Source: an uncultured Massilia sp.
GTDB lineage: Bacteria > Pseudomonadota > Gammaproteobacteria > Burkholderiales > Burkholderiaceae
DNA: 59,101 bases
Direction of reading: 5' to 3'
Assembly: GCA_946481275.1 (NCBI GenBank)
Contig: CAMLMV010000039.1
Coordinates: 1-59,101 of the forward strand
Shown: positions 56,098-59,101 of the stretch, one piece after another
Numbering within the stretch: the stretch's first letter is position 1
Layout of the letters: each line of letters begins with the position of its first letter
Made by a program: the position numbers and the translations under genes
Notes under the pieces: generated by a model
Seen by the model: the letters and a program-made list of their open reading frames with translations, nothing else
Told to the model about the DNA's origin: nothing
The model's database searches: none

Positions 56098-56126
56098 TGA
56101 AGATATTTTATCTCTACATCAAGATA
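56098..56126. promoter_or_regulatory. Possible MarR operator region
   Basis: The AT-rich gap between the exporter and marR contains AGATA-TTT-TATCT (56101-56113, a 5-bp inverted repeat). It also has the direct repeats TGAAGATA (56098-56105) and TCAAGATA (56119-56126), 21 bp apart, which is two helical turns. Both could be contacted by a MarR dimer. Confidence 0.4.
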
Positions 56127-56136
56127 CTTGCAAACA

Positions 56137-56637
56137 ATGGATAGAGCACAAAAAGCAGCGGAACAGTGGGCGCGCGAGCGCCCGGACCTCGATGTCGGGC
56201 CCATGATCCTGTTGGGACGGCTGGGAGAAGCGGGCGTGGTGGTCATGCGCGACCACCTTAATCCGCTCTTTGCGCGCTTCGGCTTGCAGCCGGGCGAATT
56301 CGACGTGCTGGCAACGCTGAGGCGCAGCGGTGCGCCCTATGCGCTTACGCCGACCGACCTCTATGAAGCGGCCATGATCTCGTCCGGGAGCATGACGAAC
56401 CGCATCGATCGGCTGGAAAAGGCCGGGCTCGTGCAACGCCAGCCCCACCCCAGGGATGGCCGGGGCACCCTGGTGGCGCTCTCCGCCACGGGACTCGCCC
56501 TCATCGACAAGGCCGTTGCCGAGCATGTCGCCAACCAGCAGGCCATCGTCAGCGGGTTGACGGCGCAGGAGCAGGCGCAGCTTTCGACCCTCCTTGCCAG
56601 GCTTCTCGCCTCGACCGGTGGCAAGGCGCCCGCCTGA
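56137..56637 (+). CDS. MarR family transcriptional regulator
   Basis: The 166-residue regulator has a central winged helix (FDVLATLRRSGAPYALTPTDLYEAAMISSGSMTNRI in pieces) and the wing sequence HPRDGRGTLVALSATG, typical of MarR. It is divergent from the CynX/NimT-type exporter and so is probably its ligand-responsive repressor. The ATG at 56137 (MDRAQKAAE) is preferred over the TTG at 56128; the ribosome-binding site is poor. Its stop codon abuts the convergent GST stop codon with no gap. Confidence 0.92.
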   Translation: MDRAQKAAEQWARERPDLDVGPMILLGRLGEAGVVVMRDHLNPLFARFGLQPGEFDVLATLRRSGAPYALTPTDLYEAAMISSGSMTNRIDRLEKAGLVQRQPHPRDGRGTLVALSATGLALIDKAVAEHVANQQAIVSGLTAQEQAQLSTLLARLLASTGGKAPA

Positions 56638-57243
56638 TCACGGCGCGGCTTCGGCACGCAACGACGCCAGCACGGCGGGCCGCGCGCCGACCCGCTGCAC
56701 ATAGGCCTGCAGCGCGGCCCAGTGGCCGAGATCGATGGAAAAGAACCTGCACCAGCCCAGCACGGTGAAGAGGTAGGCGTCGGCGATGCTGAAAGACGCG
56801 CCTGCCAGATAGTCCCGGCCGCGCAGTACGTCCTGCAAGACATCGAATCGCCTGGACAGCCTGGCGCGGAAGCAGGCCAGGGCCTCTTCGGGAAGGGCCT
56901 TGTTGAACAAGGGGGCCGAACCGGCATGGATCTCGGTGGCGACGAAGTTCAGCCACTCCTGGAGCCGCACCCGCTCCCAGGTGCCGGCGCGCGGCGCCAG
57001 TCCGCTGTCCGGGTCGAGGTCGGCCAGGTACTGAATGATGGCCGGACCTTCGGTCAGCACCTGGCCGTCGTCCAGTTCGAGCGCGGCCACGTAGCCCTTG
57101 GGATTGATGGTGAGGAAATCGCGGCCGTCCGCGGTGCGCTTGGTCCGGTTGTCCACCTTGACGAGATCGAACGGCAGGCCGAGTTCGCGCAACACGATAT
57201 GCGGAGACAGCGAACAGGTATGGGGGGCGTAGTACAGCTTCAT
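56638..57243 (-). CDS. Glutathione S-transferase, beta-like
   Basis: The 201-residue GST begins MKLYYAPHTCSLSPHIVLRE, with the Cys and Ser near residues 10-12 as in beta-class enzymes. The glutathione-binding VLTEGPAIIQYLADLD and the C-terminal helical domain LAGASFSIADAYLFTVLGW follow. These enzymes conjugate or reduce electrophiles. GAGGAG lies just before the ATG at 57243; the longer frame to 57324 is not needed. It is divergent from a LysR gene that is probably its regulator. Confidence 0.93.
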   Translation of the reverse strand: MKLYYAPHTCSLSPHIVLRELGLPFDLVKVDNRTKRTADGRDFLTINPKGYVAALELDDGQVLTEGPAIIQYLADLDPDSGLAPRAGTWERVRLQEWLNFVATEIHAGSAPLFNKALPEEALACFRARLSRRFDVLQDVLRGRDYLAGASFSIADAYLFTVLGWCRFFSIDLGHWAALQAYVQRVGARPAVLASLRAEAAP

Positions 57244-57348
57244 GGGACTCCTCGGCACGTTGAATACAGCCGCCCAGTATCCTCGTAGCCCATTCGCCCG
57301 TAAAATTAATGTCTGATTTTCCATGTATTAGCTGAGCTACTGATTCCC

Positions 57349-58224
57349 ATGATGAACCTATTGCATTGGCGCCTGGTGGTTGCCGTGGCCGAAGCCGGCA
57401 ACATATCGCGCGGCGCCGAGCGCGTGGGCATTACGCAGTCCGGTGCCAGCCAGGCCATCGCGCAGCTGGAAGCGTCGCTGGGATTCAAGGTGTTCACGCG
57501 CGAGCGGCGGCACATCGGCATCACGGCGCAGGGCGAGCAGGTCGTGGAGCAGGCCCGTGCGATGGTGGCGCGCCTCGACGCGATTCGCGCGCTGGCCGAT
57601 GACAGCCGGGGCCTCAATGGCGGGCGCATCCGCCTGGCCAGTTTTCCATCCGTGATCTCGACGCTGCTGCCTGGCCTGCTGCGGGATTTCCAGCGCCGCC
57701 ATCCCGGCATTGCACTGGTGGCGCTCGAAGGCACGGACGAGGAAGTGGAAGCGTGGCTGGGCGCCGGCACGGTGGAGTTGGGGGTGGTGTTGAATCCCGC
57801 CCCGGGACGCGCGGCAGCCCTGCTGGGACGCGATGCCTGGGTGGCGGTGCTGCCTTCCAGTCATCCCCTGGGCCGCCGCGCCAGCGCGAACGGCGTCACG
57901 CTCGGCGAAGTGGCCGCGCAGCCGTTCATCCTCGCCACGGGCGGTTGCGCCGTGCATGGCCGGAGTCTCGTGGAACGGGCGAGCCTGCGCCTGCCGGACG
58001 TCCGCGTGACCGTGCGCGACTGGGCCAGCGCGTGCATGCTGGTGCGCGAAGGCATGGGGGTCGCCCTCGTGCCCGAATCGGCGTTGCCGGAAGACCGGCG
58101 CGGGCTGCGCGTCATGCAGCTGACGCCGCCTGTTCACCGCGAATTCGGCCTGGTCTGCTCCGAAGCCGGGAAGGCTTCGCGCCCGGTGCAGGCCTTCCTG
58201 GCAGGACTCTTGCCCGCACAATGA
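57349..58224 (+). CDS. LysR family transcriptional regulator
   Basis: The 291-residue regulator has an N-terminal helix-turn-helix (residues 5-62: GNISRGAERVGITQSGASQAI, FTRERRHIGITAQGE) and an effector domain beginning near GGRIRLASFPSVIS. It is similar to LysR proteins paired with transporters or detoxifying enzymes. It is divergent from the GST across 105 bp, and the AT-rich stretch TTAATG...CATGTATTAG just before its start is a possible binding site. Two adjacent in-frame ATGs (57349 and 57352) exist. It ends at a bidirectional terminator. Confidence 0.92.
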   Translation: MMNLLHWRLVVAVAEAGNISRGAERVGITQSGASQAIAQLEASLGFKVFTRERRHIGITAQGEQVVEQARAMVARLDAIRALADDSRGLNGGRIRLASFPSVISTLLPGLLRDFQRRHPGIALVALEGTDEEVEAWLGAGTVELGVVLNPAPGRAAALLGRDAWVAVLPSSHPLGRRASANGVTLGEVAAQPFILATGGCAVHGRSLVERASLRLPDVRVTVRDWASACMLVREGMGVALVPESALPEDRRGLRVMQLTPPVHREFGLVCSEAGKASRPVQAFLAGLLPAQ

Positions 58225-58260
58225 AAAAGCCGCGCGGCCCGGTCGGGCGGCGCGGCTTTT
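58225..58260. terminator. Bidirectional terminator between lysR and rpoD
   Basis: AAAAGCCGCG (58225-58234) pairs perfectly with CGCGGCTTTT (58251-58260), so either strand ends in a U-run. It begins right at the LysR stop codon and lies 19 bases from the rpoD stop codon. Confidence 0.85.
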
Positions 58261-58279
58261 CAGGCCCGTACGGTACGGC

Positions 58280-59101
58280 TTACTGGTTCTGCAGGAACGT
58301 CTTGAGCTTGTCCGAGCGCGACGGCTGGCGCAGCTTGCTCATCGCCTTCGCTTCGATCTGGCGGATACGCTCGCGGGTAACGTCGAACTGCTTGCCCACT
58401 TCTTCCAGCGTGTGGTCGTTCGACATCTCGACGCCGTAGCGCATGCGCAGGACCTTCGCTTCGCGCGGGGTCAGCGAGTCCAGCACTTCCTTGATCACGT
58501 TGCGCATCGACGCGTGCATCGCGGCGTCCAGCGGCGCCAACGTCGCGTTGTCCTCGATGAAGTCGCCCAGCTGCGAATCGCCGTCCTCGCCCATCGGGGT
58601 TTCCATCGAGATCGGTTCCTTCGCGATCTTCATGATCTCGCGGACCTTCGATTCCGGCATCTCCATCTTCGTCGCCAGCGTCGCCATGTCCGGCTCGGTG
58701 CCCGTTTCCTGCATGATCTGGCGCGAGATGCGGTTCATCTTGTTGATCGTCTCGATCATGTGCACCGGCACGCGGATCGTGCGGGCCATGTCGGCGATGG
58801 AACGCGTGATCGCCTGGCGGATCCACCACGTCGCGTACGTCGAGAATTTATAGCCGCGACGGTATTCGAACTTGTCCACGGCCTTCAGCAGGCCGATGTT
58901 GCCTTCCTGGATCAGGTCGAGGAACTGCAGGCCGCGGTTGATGTACTTCTTCGCGATCGAGATCACGAGACGCAGGTTGGCCACGGTCATTTCGCGCTTC
59001 GCGGTGCGCGCGCGCTTTTCGCCGGCCGCCATCTGGCGGTTGATGGTGCGCAGGTCGGCCAGCGGCAGCGCCACGCGCGCCTGCAGGTCGATCATGCGCT
59101 G
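58280..59101 (-). CDS. rpoD: RNA polymerase primary sigma factor, N-terminal part beyond window
   Basis: The visible 273 residues are the C-terminal part of sigma-70. Region 2 contains [27 protein letters not shown] and [20 protein letters not shown] (core binding and -10 recognition). Region 3 has [19 protein letters not shown]. Region 4 has [27 protein letters not shown] and [14 protein letters not shown] (-35 recognition). The frame continues past position 59101 with no stop; the ATG at 59095 is internal. The N-terminal regions 1.1 and most of 1.2 lie off the right edge. Confidence 0.97.
   Translation of the reverse strand, partial: QRMIDLQARVALPLADLRTINRQMAAGEKRARTAKREMTVANLRLVISIAKKYINRGLQFLDLIQEGNIGLLKAVDKFEYRRGYKFSTYATWWIRQAITRSIADMARTIRVPVHMIETINKMNRISRQIMQETGTEPDMATLATKMEMPESKVREIMKIAKEPISMETPMGEDGDSQLGDFIEDNATLAPLDAAMHASMRNVIKEVLDSLTPREAKVLRMRYGVEMSNDHTLEEVGKQFDVTRERIRQIEAKAMSKLRQPSRSDKLKTFLQNQ

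Overview
The window is a gene-dense, high-GC chromosomal segment of a betaproteobacterium, most likely Oxalobacteraceae of the Massilia/Telluria group. This rests on protein style, the ftsK-lolA-rarA and hemC-hemD-hemX-hemY (with divergent ppc) gene orders, and a PEP-CTERM protein with a companion gene. No species name can be derived from the sequence alone. Both edges cut genes: rarA on the left and rpoD on the right. I saw no rRNA, tRNA, CRISPR array or transposase gene.

Layout. 1-5.8 kb: housekeeping genes ftsK-lolA-rarA (minus strand) divergent from trxB and an Smr-domain gene. 5.9-10.7 kb: a biliverdin-type bacteriophytochrome kinase, a TRIC/YicG-type membrane protein and an MsbA-like ABC exporter. 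10.75-14.35 kb: glnB and nadE, and a divergent FemAB/GNAT-like gene. 14.3-19.4 kb: a cobalamin riboswitch followed by a TolQ/ExbB-like channel, a DUF2149 protein and a CobN-like protein with an export signal and a C-terminal membrane anchor. 19.4-24.7 kb: a MocR regulator divergent from a YdeP-type molybdopterin oxidoreductase, then a GNAT and a LysR gene. 25.0-33.2 kb: a probable seven-gene uptake operon (TonB receptor, alpha/beta hydrolase, Liv-type ABC transporter), divergent from the LysR gene across a region with two matching palindromes. 33.4-35.9 kb: PEP-CTERM protein, small companion protein and a secreted PA-domain metalloprotease. 36-44 kb: ppa, a small ORF, hemYXDC and ppc. 44.2-51.5 kb: an orphan type VI secretion module (VgrG, Tle3-like lipase, Tla3-like adaptor, PAAR) with more mixed codon use than its surroundings. 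51.5-54.7 kb: two paralogous outer-membrane proteins around a chemoreceptor. 54.9-59.1 kb: a CynX/NimT-type MFS exporter with a divergent MarR regulator, a GST with a divergent LysR regulator, and rpoD.

The most interesting units are four. The B12-riboswitch operon looks like a proton-motive-force-driven periplasmic corrinoid or metal-handling machine rather than a conventional cobaltochelatase. A 121-bp element of nested inverted repeats lies inside the Liv operon. Two TGTGCA(N4)TGCACA palindromes sit between the LysR gene and the uptake operon. The Tle3 lipase module has no recognisable immunity gene next to it.
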